Shown: positions 51,130 to 60,031, counted from the first letter of the stretch. The stretch is DNA of 64,000 bases from CAMFLJ01 sp965279255 (GCA_965279255.1 OZ257146.1:3038001-3102000); one strand, 5' to 3'. A program made the numbers and translations. The notes: generated by a model from the sequence alone, not told the origin.

Positions 51130-53580
51130 GTGAGCCGCCACCACGAGAACGCGCCCGATCCGTCGCGGCCGCGCCCCATCCCGCCGACGTCGGCCCAGCT
51201 GGGCCTGCTCGGGCGGCTCGGACGTGGCGTGTCCCGGCATCACCGCTGGGTGGCGCTCCTCTGGCTCGCCATCCTCATGGTCGGCGCGTACTTCGGCGCG
51301 GCCGACAAGGGATCGATCTCCGACAACGTCCGCATCCCCGACACGGGGTCGCAGTCGGCCTACGACCTGCTCCAGGAGCGGTTCTCCAGCCAGAACGCCG
51401 CCACCGCCACGGTGGTCTTCTCCGTCCCGGAGGGCCAGCAGCTCTCCAGCCCCGACAACGCCGCGTCGGTCGCCGCCGCGGTGGCCGCCCTCGGCAAGGT
51501 CGAGGGCGTCGCCTCGGTCACCGACCCGCTCACGCAGAACCTGCAGACCCAGCTCGCGCAGTACGCGGGTGGGCTCGACCCGGCGCAGGCCCAGGCGGTC
51601 GAGGCCATCGGCAAGAACCTGCCGCCCTCGGTCTCCTCCGATGGCCGCATCGCCTACTCCACCATCACCTTCGACGCGGCCCTCCCCGACTTGCTGGAGA
51701 AGTACCCCGTCGACGCCGAGAAGCCGGCCTCCGACTACTCGAACCCGTACTCCGCGTTGGAGACCGCGCTCTCGCAGGTCCAGTCGGGAGACGTCCAGGT
51801 CACGATCGGCGGCGTCGTCGCCAACACCTACAACGCCCCGGTGTCGTGGTGGGCCAACCACGCCGACGAGGTCGGCCTCGGGGTCGGCGCCCTGCTCCTG
51901 CTCATCGCCTTCGGATCGCTGTTCGGCATGGCCATCCCGATCGCCACCGCCCTCCTCGGCGCGGTGACGGCCAGCGGCCTCGTGTACCTCCTCGCCACCT
52001 TCACCACGGTCTCGTCGGCCGCGCCGCCGGTGACGCTCATGATCAGCATCGGTGTCGGTCTCGACTACTCGCTGCTCATCGTCACCCGGTACCGCCAGTT
52101 CATCACCGACGGCCACGACCCCCACGACGCCGCCGGACTGGCCCTGGCCTCGGCCGGCAAGGCCGCGCTGTTCGCCGGCCTCACCGTCTGCATCGCCCTG
52201 CTCGGCCTCTGGCTGGTGCCCATCCCGCTGGTGCAGACACTCGGGCTCGCCGCCGCCATCGGCGTCGCGGTGATGATCCTCGCCGCCATGACCCTGCTGC
52301 CCACACTGCTCGGCTTCGCCGGCAACAAGATCGACCGCTTCCGGCTCCCCAGCAAGCACCGCGACGACGTCGTCGACCCGGCCAAGAGCTTCTGGGGCCG
52401 CTTCGCCAGCACCATGGGTCGCCGCCCCTGGGTCGCCCTGATCGGCGGCACGGTCGTGCTGCTGGCCCTGGCCGTGCCGTTCCTCCACATCGAGTTCGGC
52501 ATGCCCGACGACTCGTCGCTGCCGGCGAACCTGTCGCAGCGCCAGGCCTTCGAGCTGATGCAGACCGGCTTCGGTGACGGCGTCAACGGGCCGCTGGTGG
52601 TCGTCGTGGGCATCCCCGCCGACCAGCAAGGCACCTACCAGGAGGTCCTGCCCAAGCTGGCGGCGGTCGACAAGGCGGTCGGGGCCCTCCAGCCCGCGGG
52701 CACGATCACCAACGTCCAGTACTCGCTCGGGCCGATCCCGAACGACGCCAACGCCACCACCGCGGTGATCTACGAGATCACCCCGCAGACCGCCCCCGAC
52801 GACCAGGCCACCAAGACGCTCGTCGAGGACCTGCGCAGCAACCTCGACCAGGCCGTGGCCGGCACCGGCCTGCAGGCCTACGTCGGCGGCAGCACCGCCA
52901 CCCTCATCGACCTCACCAACCTCGTGCAGCAGTACCTGCCGATCGTGATCGGGGCCGTCGTGCTGGGTGCGTTCATCCTGCTGGTGCTGGTGTTCCGCTC
53001 GATCCTGGTGCCCCTCAAGGCCGCCGTGATGAACCTCATCTCCATCGCCGCGGCCTACGGCGTGGTGGTGGCGGTCTTCCAGTGGGGTTGGGCACGTGGC
53101 GCCATCGGGCTCTCCAGCACGATCCCCATCGTGTCGTTCGTGCCCCTCGTGATGTTCGTGATCCTCTTCGGGCTCTCGATGGACTACGAGGTGTTCCTCA
53201 TGTCCCGCATCAAGGAGGAGTGGGACAAGAGCCACGACCCCCGCACCTCGGTCGTGCTCGGCGTGGCCAACACCGCTCGGGTGATCACCACCGCGGCGCT
53301 GATCATGATCGCCGTGTTCGCCTCGTTCGTCACCAACCAGAACCCGACGGTGAAGCTCATCGGCTTCGGCATGGCCGTGGCCGTGCTGATCGACTCCACC
53401 ATCGTCCGCATGATCCTCGTGCCGGCGATCATGGAGCTCATGGGCAAGGCCGCCTGGTGGTTCCCGAAGTGGCTCGAGTGGCTGCCCAAGCTCAACGTCG
53501 AGGGCCCGCCCGACCTCGGCGCCGTCGAGGAGGCCCCGCCCACCGAGCCCGAGCCGGAGCCCGTCGGCGCCGACGCCTGA
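51130..53580 (+). CDS. MMPL/RND-family membrane transporter
   Basis: An 816-residue MMPL transporter of the RND superfamily, which exports lipids or hydrophobic compounds using the proton gradient. TM1 is WVALLWLAILMVGAYFGA, a long external porter loop follows, and the two proton-relay motifs are GVGLDYSLLIVTRYR and FGLSMDYEVFLMSRI (GxxxDY). The second half repeats the first (VALIGGTVVLLALAVPFL at its start). The GTG at 51130 is the first start after a divergent region shared with the KdpD-like kinase. Substrate is not predictable; lipids such as mycolate-type or polyketides are typical. Confidence 0.92.
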   Translation: MSRHHENAPDPSRPRPIPPTSAQLGLLGRLGRGVSRHHRWVALLWLAILMVGAYFGAADKGSISDNVRIPDTGSQSAYDLLQERFSSQNAATATVVFSVPEGQQLSSPDNAASVAAAVAALGKVEGVASVTDPLTQNLQTQLAQYAGGLDPAQAQAVEAIGKNLPPSVSSDGRIAYSTITFDAALPDLLEKYPVDAEKPASDYSNPYSALETALSQVQSGDVQVTIGGVVANTYNAPVSWWANHADEVGLGVGALLLLIAFGSLFGMAIPIATALLGAVTASGLVYLLATFTTVSSAAPPVTLMISIGVGLDYSLLIVTRYRQFITDGHDPHDAAGLALASAGKAALFAGLTVCIALLGLWLVPIPLVQTLGLAAAIGVAVMILAAMTLLPTLLGFAGNKIDRFRLPSKHRDDVVDPAKSFWGRFASTMGRRPWVALIGGTVVLLALAVPFLHIEFGMPDDSSLPANLSQRQAFELMQTGFGDGVNGPLVVVVGIPADQQGTYQEVLPKLAAVDKAVGALQPAGTITNVQYSLGPIPNDANATTAVIYEITPQTAPDDQATKTLVEDLRSNLDQAVAGTGLQAYVGGSTATLIDLTNLVQQYLPIVIGAVVLGAFILLVLVFRSILVPLKAAVMNLISIAAAYGVVVAVFQWGWARGAIGLSSTIPIVSFVPLVMFVILFGLSMDYEVFLMSRIKEEWDKSHDPRTSVVLGVANTARVITTAALIMIAVFASFVTNQNPTVKLIGFGMAVAVLIDSTIVRMILVPAIMELMGKAAWWFPKWLEWLPKLNVEGPPDLGAVEEAPPTEPEPEPVGADA

Positions 53581-53610
53581 CGCACCCGACCACAGCACCC
53601 CGGACGCGGA

Positions 53611-53654
53611 ACTGCCCGCGACCCGCACGCTCCGGCGTGCGCGTCGCGGGCAGT
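53611..53654. terminator. Hairpin between convergent genes (family B, copy 3)
   Basis: ACTGCCCGCGAC (53611-53622) pairs with GTCGCGGGCAGT (53643-53654), with inner GCACGC/GCGTGC arms and a TCCG loop. Almost identical in layout to 10902-10943. It separates the MMPL and dehydrogenase genes. Confidence 0.6.
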
Positions 53655-53669
53655 TGCGAACCGGCGGAT

Positions 53670-54794
53670 CTAGAAGACGATGACGCCGCGGATGTTCTTG
53701 CCGTCGCGCATGTCCTGGTAGCCCTCGTTGATCTGGTCGAGGGAGTAGGTGCGGGTGATCATGCCGTCGAGGTCGAGCTGGCCCTTGCGGTAGAGCTCGG
53801 CCAGCCGGGGGATGTCGGCGCGGGGGTTGGCCGAGCCGAACAGCGAGCCGACGACCGACTTCTCCGACAGGGTGAGGTCGGTCATCGGGATCGAGACGCT
53901 GACCTCGTCCCACGGGTGGATGTTGGTGACGACGACCTTGCCCAGCTTCGAGGTGATGGCCATCACGGCCGCCATCTCGTCGCCGCGGCCGACACCCTTG
54001 GTGAGGATGACCTTGTTGCACATGCGGCCCCAGGTCTCCTGCTGGATCAGCTCGAAGGCCTCCTCGGCGGTGTTGGCGGTGTGGGTGGCGCCGAACTTCT
54101 GGGCGGTCTCGCGCTTGAACTCGACCGGGTCGATGGCGAAGATCCGCTCGGCGCCGGCCAGGCGGGCGCCCTGCACGGCGGCCGAGCCGAGGCCACCGAC
54201 CCCGATGACGGCGACGTTGTCGCCGGGCCGGACGTCGGCGGCGTAGACGGCCGAGCCCCAGCCGGTGGTGGCGCCGCAGCCGAGCAGCACGACCTTGTCG
54301 AGCGGGAGGTCGGGGAGGACCTTCACCGCCGACCACTCGTGCACGACGCAGTGCTCCGAGAACGTGCCGAGGCCGGCCATGACCGAGGCGTCCTGGCCGC
54401 GGACGTGGATGCGGGAGGTGCCGTCGAGCATCAGCCCGCTCATGATGGCGGCGCCGTTGTCGCACAGGTTGGAGTGGCCGTCGGCGCAGAACGGGCAGAT
54501 GCCACAGGCGGCGACGAAGGAGTAGACGATGTGGTCGCCGACCTCGAAGCCCTGGACGTCGGGCCCGATCGCCTCGATGACGCCGGCGCCCTCGTGGCCG
54601 CCGATGTAGGGCGTGCTCACGAGCGGGAAGTCACCGGTGATGAAGTGCTCGTCGGAGTGGCACAGGCCCGAGGCCACGTTGCGCACGAGGAGCTCGCGGC
54701 CCTTGGGCTCGTCGATCTCCGTCTCCTCCACCGTCCACGCGGTGTCCTCGTTGCTCCACAGCATCGCGGCCTTGCTCTTCACGGCTTCCCCCAT
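53670..54794 (-). CDS. NDMA-dependent alcohol dehydrogenase (mycofactocin-type)
   Basis: A 374-residue Zn MDR enzyme. Catalytic Zn motifs are GLCHSDEHF and GGHEGAGVIE; the structural Zn site is CGICPFCADGHSNLC; the NAD site is VAVIGVGGLGSAAV. The overall pattern (SKAAMLWSNEDTAW, ATTGWGSAVYAADV, IHPWDEVSVSIPM) matches the Rxyl_3153 family of NDMA-dependent dehydrogenases, whose NAD stays bound and is recycled by mycofactocin. So this organism probably makes mycofactocin, though its genes are not here. An in-frame GTG at 54782 with GGGGGAA upstream may be the true start. It oxidises an alcohol to an aldehyde. Confidence 0.88.
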   Translation of the reverse strand: MGEAVKSKAAMLWSNEDTAWTVEETEIDEPKGRELLVRNVASGLCHSDEHFITGDFPLVSTPYIGGHEGAGVIEAIGPDVQGFEVGDHIVYSFVAACGICPFCADGHSNLCDNGAAIMSGLMLDGTSRIHVRGQDASVMAGLGTFSEHCVVHEWSAVKVLPDLPLDKVVLLGCGATTGWGSAVYAADVRPGDNVAVIGVGGLGSAAVQGARLAGAERIFAIDPVEFKRETAQKFGATHTANTAEEAFELIQQETWGRMCNKVILTKGVGRGDEMAAVMAITSKLGKVVVTNIHPWDEVSVSIPMTDLTLSEKSVVGSLFGSANPRADIPRLAELYRKGQLDLDGMITRTYSLDQINEGYQDMRDGKNIRGVIVF

Positions 54795-54842
54795 GGTTCG
54801 TGCCCGACATCCGTCGGAGAGCCCGACGACGTGGGACGAACC

Positions 54843-55643
54843 CTATTCGGCGGGATCGACCGGGGGCACGCCGCCGCCGTCGGCGACGGGGATCGGCGTC
54901 CCCCTGCCGTCGCGCTCGGTGGGGCGCGGGCGCATGGTGATCGTGGCCTCGTGCACCTGTGGAGGGGCGTAGGTGAAGCACGACCGGTCGGCGGGCCGGG
55001 CATCGTCGGGGCGCAGCCACGCGTCGTGGACGACCGCCCGGCTGAGGCCGATGATCAGGCCGCGCCGCAGCACGAACGCGGCCTCGCGGTCGTCGGTGTC
55101 GAGGTTGGCCTCGATCCAGGCCGAGAAGGGGGCGCGGTCGAGGGTGAGGCCGGCGAAGCGACCCTCGTCGACCACGCCCAGGCCGACGGTGCGCCACGTC
55201 GCCCAGTCGACGTCGTCACGCACGAGCGTGGCGGCCATCTCGTCGTGGCCCACCCCGTGCAGCCACACCTCGTAGGTGCGGTCGGCGCCCCGGAGCGCGG
55301 CGGCCGCCGCCAGCACGGCGAGGTCGACGGTGTGCACGCACTGGGCGGCCCGGCCGCCCATCCACCGGTCGAGGTCGGCGACCTCGTCGAGGGGGACGCC
55401 GACGAGGTGGTGGAGCCCGGCGGCCCCCTGCGGGCACGTGGCCCACGGCACCCGCTGCGGGACGACCTCGACCCCGGTGACGGCCCGGCCGTCGTGGTCG
55501 AGGCGGATGGCGAAGTGGTGGACGTAGTCCTCCATCGCCGCGGCCACCGAGCCCTCCGACGGACGCAGTTCGATGCGCCGCCGGTAGGGCTCGTCGGTCG
55601 GGACGAAGCTGGTGCCCGGGACCTTGGGGGACCCGTCGGTCAC
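54843..55643 (-). CDS. DUF2889 family protein
   Basis: A 266-residue protein of DUF2889. It opens RRRIELRPSEGSVAAAMEDYVHHFAIRLDHDG, then VVPQRVPWATCPQGAAGLHHLVG, the typical His and Cys blocks. Function of the family is unknown. The GTG at 55643 overlaps the stop of the amidohydrolase upstream (GTGA), and the NDMA alcohol dehydrogenase follows 49 bases later. The three genes probably form an operon. A C-terminal proline-rich tail (PVADGGGVPPVDPAE) follows the domain. In the N-terminal part, no signal is seen; cytoplasmic. Confidence 0.8.
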   Translation of the reverse strand: MTDGSPKVPGTSFVPTDEPYRRRIELRPSEGSVAAAMEDYVHHFAIRLDHDGRAVTGVEVVPQRVPWATCPQGAAGLHHLVGVPLDEVADLDRWMGGRAAQCVHTVDLAVLAAAAALRGADRTYEVWLHGVGHDEMAATLVRDDVDWATWRTVGLGVVDEGRFAGLTLDRAPFSAWIEANLDTDDREAAFVLRRGLIIGLSRAVVHDAWLRPDDARPADRSCFTYAPPQVHEATITMRPRPTERDGRGTPIPVADGGGVPPVDPAE

Positions 55644-56833
55644 GCCGGCTGGCGCTGCACCAGTGCCTTGCAGTTGTCGTACATGATCAGCTGCTGCTCG
55701 TCGGTGGTGAAGCCCGCCTCGGCGAGGTCCTTCGTGAACGACAGCGGGTCGCGCAGGCCCTCGGTGTGGGGCCAGTCCGAGCCGAGCAGCAGGTGGTCGG
55801 CGGGGAGCAGGTCGCGCAGCTTGTCGAGGTCGTTCTCGTAGAACGGCGACACCCAGACGTTGCGGACGAACTGCTCGACCGGGTCGTGCTTGAAGGCCAT
55901 CGGGGTCTGGCTGTAGATCTTCCGGAGCCGCTTGAGCAGCGGGGCCACCCAGTCGGCGCCGGTCTCGATGGTGGCGAAGCGCAGCCGCGGGAAGCGGTCG
56001 AGCAGACCGTGGAGGATGATCGCGGCCAGGGTGTCGGCGACCACGTCGATCGACAGGGCCTGGCGCAGCGGGTCGAAGCGGTGGGCCTCCATCTCGGCCG
56101 GCTCGCCCCACATGGTGATGATGTTGCGGTAGGCGCTGTCGCCACCGTGGAACACCACGGCGACGCCGGCCTCCTGGATGCGGGCCCAGAACGGGTCGAA
56201 GCGCGGGTCGGCCGGCGACTTGAGGCCTTCGGCGGTCATCACCGGGCCGGTGCCGATCAGCACGACGCGAGCGTCGCGGTCGAGCACCCACTCGAGCTCG
56301 GCCAGGGCGTTGTCGACATCGGACAGGGTGAGGTAGGGCACGCCGAAGATGCGGTCCTTGTAGGCGAAGCCCCAGTCGTCGTCCATCCAGCGGTTGAACG
56401 CCCGGAACGCGGCCCGTGCCGCGGGCAGGTCGTTGATCAACGCCTGCTCCATGCCGACGCCCAGCGTCGGGAAGAACAGCGCCCCCTCGATGCGCAGCTC
56501 GTCCATCACGCCGAGGCGGACGTCTCGGTCGCGGTACGACGGGTCACAGGGCTCGAGGTCGCCGAAGAGGTCCTTGACGCTCTCGCCCTTCGGGTTGTTG
56601 CCCCGGAAGTAGTCCTCGAGCGAGCCCGGCGCCGAGAGGCGGTCGAAGGTCGGGTTCGGGATGAAGCGGTTGATCTTGCCCCCGACGAGGAGCATCTGGC
56701 GGCCGTTGACCTCCGCCCACTGCATCGCGCGCTTCGAGTACTCGGGCTCGATGTGGCGGGTGAAGGCGTCGAGCGCCTCGTAGTAGTGGTTGTCGGCGTC
56801 GAACGCCCACTCCACCTTCAGCGGTTCAGCCAT
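55640..56833 (-). CDS. Amidohydrolase 2-type metal-dependent hydrolase
   Basis: A 397-residue TIM-barrel amidohydrolase of the amidohydrolase-2/ACMSD-like class. The metal-binding start is FDADNHYYE (in place of the HxH motif: DADNHYYE, with a single His), VVFHGGD supplies a His, RLRFATIETGADW lies on a later strand, and LLLGSDWPHTEG supplies the catalytic Asp. It probably decarboxylates or hydrolyses an aromatic or acyl compound. It is the first gene in an operon with DUF2889 and the NDMA alcohol dehydrogenase. GAGGGGGG precedes the ATG at 56833; longer readings are not supported. Confidence 0.87.
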   Translation of the reverse strand: MAEPLKVEWAFDADNHYYEALDAFTRHIEPEYSKRAMQWAEVNGRQMLLVGGKINRFIPNPTFDRLSAPGSLEDYFRGNNPKGESVKDLFGDLEPCDPSYRDRDVRLGVMDELRIEGALFFPTLGVGMEQALINDLPAARAAFRAFNRWMDDDWGFAYKDRIFGVPYLTLSDVDNALAELEWVLDRDARVVLIGTGPVMTAEGLKSPADPRFDPFWARIQEAGVAVVFHGGDSAYRNIITMWGEPAEMEAHRFDPLRQALSIDVVADTLAAIILHGLLDRFPRLRFATIETGADWVAPLLKRLRKIYSQTPMAFKHDPVEQFVRNVWVSPFYENDLDKLRDLLPADHLLLGSDWPHTEGLRDPLSFTKDLAEAGFTTDEQQLIMYDNCKALVQRQPA

Positions 56834-57005
56834 GGGTGTCCCCCCTCGGAACGAGGCCTGTGCGGCCAGGAGATGCGGTCCGCCGGTGTCCTGGCGGCCG
56901 TGGGGCAAGCGTAGGCCCACCTGGAACCGCGTTCCACCCGCGGGGCCACCCGGCGGCGGACGACGCTCTACCCTCCTGACGCCGTACGCCATCGAGGGGG
57001 ACCCC

Positions 57006-58091
57006 GTGACCGACACCGCGAACCTGCCTGCCTGCGACTCGCCCGAGGAGCTCACGCCCGAGTGGCTGTCGGCCGCGCTCGCCACCGCCGGCTTCACCAC
57101 CCCGGTCGTGGGCGCCACCACCGAGCGGGTGGGCACCGGCCAGATGGGCACGAGCTACCGGGTGACGCTCGAGTGGGCCGACCCCGATGCCGCCACCGCC
57201 TCCGGGGCACCGGCCACCGTCATCGCCAAGCTGGCGGCCGGGCCCCGCGAGTCGCGCGGGATCATCTCGGAGGGCTACCGCAACGAGCTCGGCTTCTACA
57301 CCGAGATCGCCCACACCCTCGCGGTGCGCACGCCGCACTGCTGGGCCGCGGCGGCCACCGACGACTACATCTGCTTCACCCTCCTGCTCGAGGACCTCGC
57401 CCCGGCCATCCCCGGCGACCAGGCCACCGGCCTCACCGCCGACGAGGCCGAGCACGCCGCGGTGAACCTGGCCGGGCTGCACGGCCCCCGGTGGAGCGAC
57501 CCGACGCTGCTCGAGATCCCCTGGCTCAGCCGCCACACGACCGAGACATCCGACTTCTACGCCGAGGTCCTCCGCGGCGCGATCCCCACGTTCCTCGAGC
57601 GCTTCGAGGGCTGGATGGCCCCCGAGGACCCGGACACGCTCCGGGCGGTGCCCGACCACCTCGGCGCCTGGCTCATGACCCGGCCCGAGCGCTTCGCCGT
57701 GATCCACGGCGACTACCGGCCCGACAACCTGATGTTCCCGCAGCACGGCGCCGGCGTCTCGGCCGTCGACTGGCAGACCCTCGCCGTCGGCCTTCCCGGC
57801 CGCGACATCGGCTACCTGCTCGCCACCAGCCTCGACCCCGTCGTCCGTCGGGCCGAGGAGCGCCGCGTCGTCGAGTCCTACCGGGCCGCGCTCGCCGAGC
57901 ACGGCGTGGAGATCTCGGCCGAGGAGTGCTTCGACGACTACCGGTTGGGCGTGGTGCAGGGCCCGCTGATCACCGTGCTGGGCGCCGTCTACGCCACCGA
58001 CCCGAACCCGTCGTCCGACGCGATGTTCACCGCGATGATCACCCGCTCGCTGCAGGCCATCCGCGACCTCGACCCCTTCTCCCTGCTGTAG
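57006..58091 (+). CDS. APH/ecdysteroid-kinase-like phosphotransferase
   Basis: A 361-residue kinase-like protein. The ATP loop is GTGQMGTSYRVTLEW, the ion-pair Lys is in TVIAKLAAG, the catalytic loop is IHGDYRPDNLMF, and the metal Asp is in VSAVDWQTLAVG. This subtype resembles the ecdysteroid kinase-like/CHK family of APH-fold proteins that are common in lipid-degrading actinobacteria, with small-molecule alcohols as substrates. GAGGGGG precedes the GTG start. It is divergent from the amidohydrolase operon; the 173-base region between them is likely a shared promoter region. Substrate unknown. Confidence 0.86.
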   Translation: MTDTANLPACDSPEELTPEWLSAALATAGFTTPVVGATTERVGTGQMGTSYRVTLEWADPDAATASGAPATVIAKLAAGPRESRGIISEGYRNELGFYTEIAHTLAVRTPHCWAAAATDDYICFTLLLEDLAPAIPGDQATGLTADEAEHAAVNLAGLHGPRWSDPTLLEIPWLSRHTTETSDFYAEVLRGAIPTFLERFEGWMAPEDPDTLRAVPDHLGAWLMTRPERFAVIHGDYRPDNLMFPQHGAGVSAVDWQTLAVGLPGRDIGYLLATSLDPVVRRAEERRVVESYRAALAEHGVEISAEECFDDYRLGVVQGPLITVLGAVYATDPNPSSDAMFTAMITRSLQAIRDLDPFSLL

Positions 58092-58154
58092 CTCTCCCCT
58101 CCGGCCGTTCGCCCGGCACCTAGGCTCGGCGCCGACGTCACGGGAGGCGACACC

Positions 58155-59087
58155 ATGGGAACTCGGCGCAACGCGCTCGGAATGACGGGGGCCGCGGGGC
58201 TCCTCGTCGCAGCGGCCTTCGCTGCGGGAGGGTCTGCCGGGGCAGACACCACCGCGACCGTGCAGTTCGACTACACGGGCGCGGAGCAGACGTGGGTCGT
58301 CCCCGCGGGGGTCACGGAGATCACCGTCGTCGCCGCAGGCGCCCAGGGCGGCGACAACGCCGACGACGGCTGCTTCGACTTCGGCGGGCCGGGAGGGCGG
58401 GTCACGGCAACCATCGCGGTCACGCCCGGTCAGACGATCACGGTCGTCGTCGGTGGCCACGGCGGAGACTCCGACCCCACCGACCAGGGCGTCGGCGGGT
58501 ACAACGGCGGCGCTGACGCCGGGGTGCCCGACACCGGCTTCAACATCTACGCCGCCGGCGGCGGCGGCGCCTCCGACATCCGCATCGGTGGGGCCACCCT
58601 CGCTGACCGGGTGGTCGTGGCCGGCGGAGGCGGCGGGGTGGGCGCAGCCTGCACCGGTGCAGGCGACGGCGGTGACGGTGGCGGCGCGACGGGTGGCGCC
58701 GGGTCCGACGGGAGCGGCGGCCAGGGAGGCACCGGGTCGGCGGGCGGCACCGGCGATCCCAACGGCCTCGATGGCACCCTCGGCGTCGGCGGTGCGGGTG
58801 GTGCCGGCAATCCGTCCGAGCCCCGCCCCGGGGGCGGGGGCGGCGGCGGCTTCTACGGCGGCGGCGGCGGAACCAACGCCGCCACCTCCAACGACAACAC
58901 CAGCAGCGGCGGGGGCGGCTCGAGCCTGTGCCCGCAGACCTGCGTCCTCGACCAGGCCGGCGTGAACCAGGGCGACGGCGGGGTCAGCATCACGTACACG
59001 ATCAGCACCGGATCGACCACGACCACCGCACCATCGGGGGCGGTGGCAGCCACGGGCGTCAGCACCGACCCTGCCTTCACCGGTTGA
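58155..59087 (+). CDS. Exported Gly-rich surface protein with PAFTG tail
   Basis: A 310-residue secreted protein. Signal peptide GAAGLLVAAAFAAGGSAGA, then TGAEQTWVVPAGVTEITV and VTPGQTITVVVGGHGGDS, a fold seen in many Gly-rich surface proteins. A long Gly-rich segment follows (residues about 130-270: GGGGASDIRIGG, GGGGGGGFYGGGGG), a short Cys pair (CPQTC), SITYTISTGSTTTTAPSG, and the final residues DPAFTG. GGGAGG precedes the ATG. The low-complexity Gly region is not PE_PGRS. The C-terminus matches that of the unrelated protein at 25356-25793. It is likely an adhesin-like or structural surface protein. Confidence 0.75.
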   Translation: MGTRRNALGMTGAAGLLVAAAFAAGGSAGADTTATVQFDYTGAEQTWVVPAGVTEITVVAAGAQGGDNADDGCFDFGGPGGRVTATIAVTPGQTITVVVGGHGGDSDPTDQGVGGYNGGADAGVPDTGFNIYAAGGGGASDIRIGGATLADRVVVAGGGGGVGAACTGAGDGGDGGGATGGAGSDGSGGQGGTGSAGGTGDPNGLDGTLGVGGAGGAGNPSEPRPGGGGGGGFYGGGGGTNAATSNDNTSSGGGGSSLCPQTCVLDQAGVNQGDGGVSITYTISTGSTTTTAPSGAVAATGVSTDPAFTG

Positions 59088-59129
59088 ACGACGGCCGCGG
59101 ACCGACCGCCTAGCGGCCAGGATGTCGCC

Positions 59130-59858
59130 ATGTTCGTGAAGTGCTGTCTCAACGGCGCGACGAAGCGGTCGGTGCACCCGGCCGTGCCCGAGACGCCGGG
59201 GCAACTGGCCGAGGCGGCCGCCGCCGCGGTGGCCGCCGGGGCCTCGGCGATCCACATGCACCCGCGCGACGACACCGGGGCCGAGAGCCTCGACGGCTCG
59301 GCCATCAGCCCGGCCGTGGCGGCGGTGAAGGCCGCCCTCGGTGACGGCATCGGCGTCGGCGTGTCGACGGGCGCCTGGTTCCTGCCCGACCCCGCCGACC
59401 GGCTCGCCGCCGTCGCCACCTGGACCGGCCTCCCGGACTTCGCCTCGGTGAACATCCACGAGGCCGGCGCCCTCGACCTGGCCGAGGCGCTGCTGGCCCG
59501 AGGCGTCGGCGTGGAGGCCGGGCTCTGGCACGCCGAGGGCGCGCGGCTCCTGGTCGACAGCGGCCTCGCCCACCGGTGCACCCGGCTGCTGATCGAGCCG
59601 CTCGTGCAGGACCTGTCGAGCGCCCTCGCCCTCACGGCCGAGATCGAGGCCGAGCTCGACGGCGTGGCCCTCGACGTCCCCCGGCTGCTCCACGGCTTCG
59701 GGGTCACCTCGTGGCCGATCCTCGACGTCGCCCTCGACCGAGGGCTCCAGGCCCGCATCGGCCTGGAGGACGTGCAGGCCCTGCGCGACGGCTCGCCCGC
59801 CGCCGACAACGCCGCCCTCGTGCGCGACGCCCTCACCGCCGGCCCCCACACCCGCTGA
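59130..59858 (+). CDS. BKACE (DUF849) beta-keto acid cleavage enzyme
   Basis: A 242-residue intact DUF849 protein. It has the opening CCLNGATKRSVHPAVPETP, the metal-binding HMHPRDD (AIHMHPRDDTG), GVGVSTGAW, and IGLEDVQAL (the VGLED/IGLED motif with the third metal-ligand Glu). The family cleaves beta-keto acids with acetyl-CoA; specificity varies widely. It is shorter than the usual 270-310 residues. CAGGA precedes the ATG. A frameshifted relative is at 24341-25206. A long palindrome follows it at 59897-59948. Confidence 0.85.
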   Translation: MFVKCCLNGATKRSVHPAVPETPGQLAEAAAAAVAAGASAIHMHPRDDTGAESLDGSAISPAVAAVKAALGDGIGVGVSTGAWFLPDPADRLAAVATWTGLPDFASVNIHEAGALDLAEALLARGVGVEAGLWHAEGARLLVDSGLAHRCTRLLIEPLVQDLSSALALTAEIEAELDGVALDVPRLLHGFGVTSWPILDVALDRGLQARIGLEDVQALRDGSPAADNAALVRDALTAGPHTR

Positions 59859-59896
59859 CGCTCCCCATCCGGGCCCTGTCGGCACCTCACCCGACT

Positions 59897-59948
59897 CGTT
59901 CCTGTCGCGCTTTCCCGTCACGGGCGACAGGAAAGCGCGACGAGAACG
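59897..59948. terminator. Near-perfect 23-base-pair palindrome (family C, copy 2)
   Basis: Arms 59897-59919 (starting CGTTCCTGTC) and 59926-59948 pair at 20 of 23 positions by Watson-Crick, the rest being near-symmetric substitutions. It lies between convergent genes. Its sequence and size match the palindrome at 30101-30152. Confidence 0.6.
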
Positions 59949-60031
59949 GGGATGGGGCCGGGCGCGGCGACGGCGGCCCGAAGGCCGCCGTCGTGCTGCT
60001 GCGGACCGCGTCGGGGCAGAGCCCCGGAAGA

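Noticed and set aside
51049..54465. Long minus-strand frame opposite the MMPL gene
   Set aside because: Same mirror-composition effect; the plus-strand MMPL gene has clear motifs.
58547..58920. Gly-rich segment that could be read as a PE_PGRS protein or a repeat array
   Set aside because: It is one frame of a secreted protein with a signal peptide and no PE domain, and the codons vary without a fixed period.
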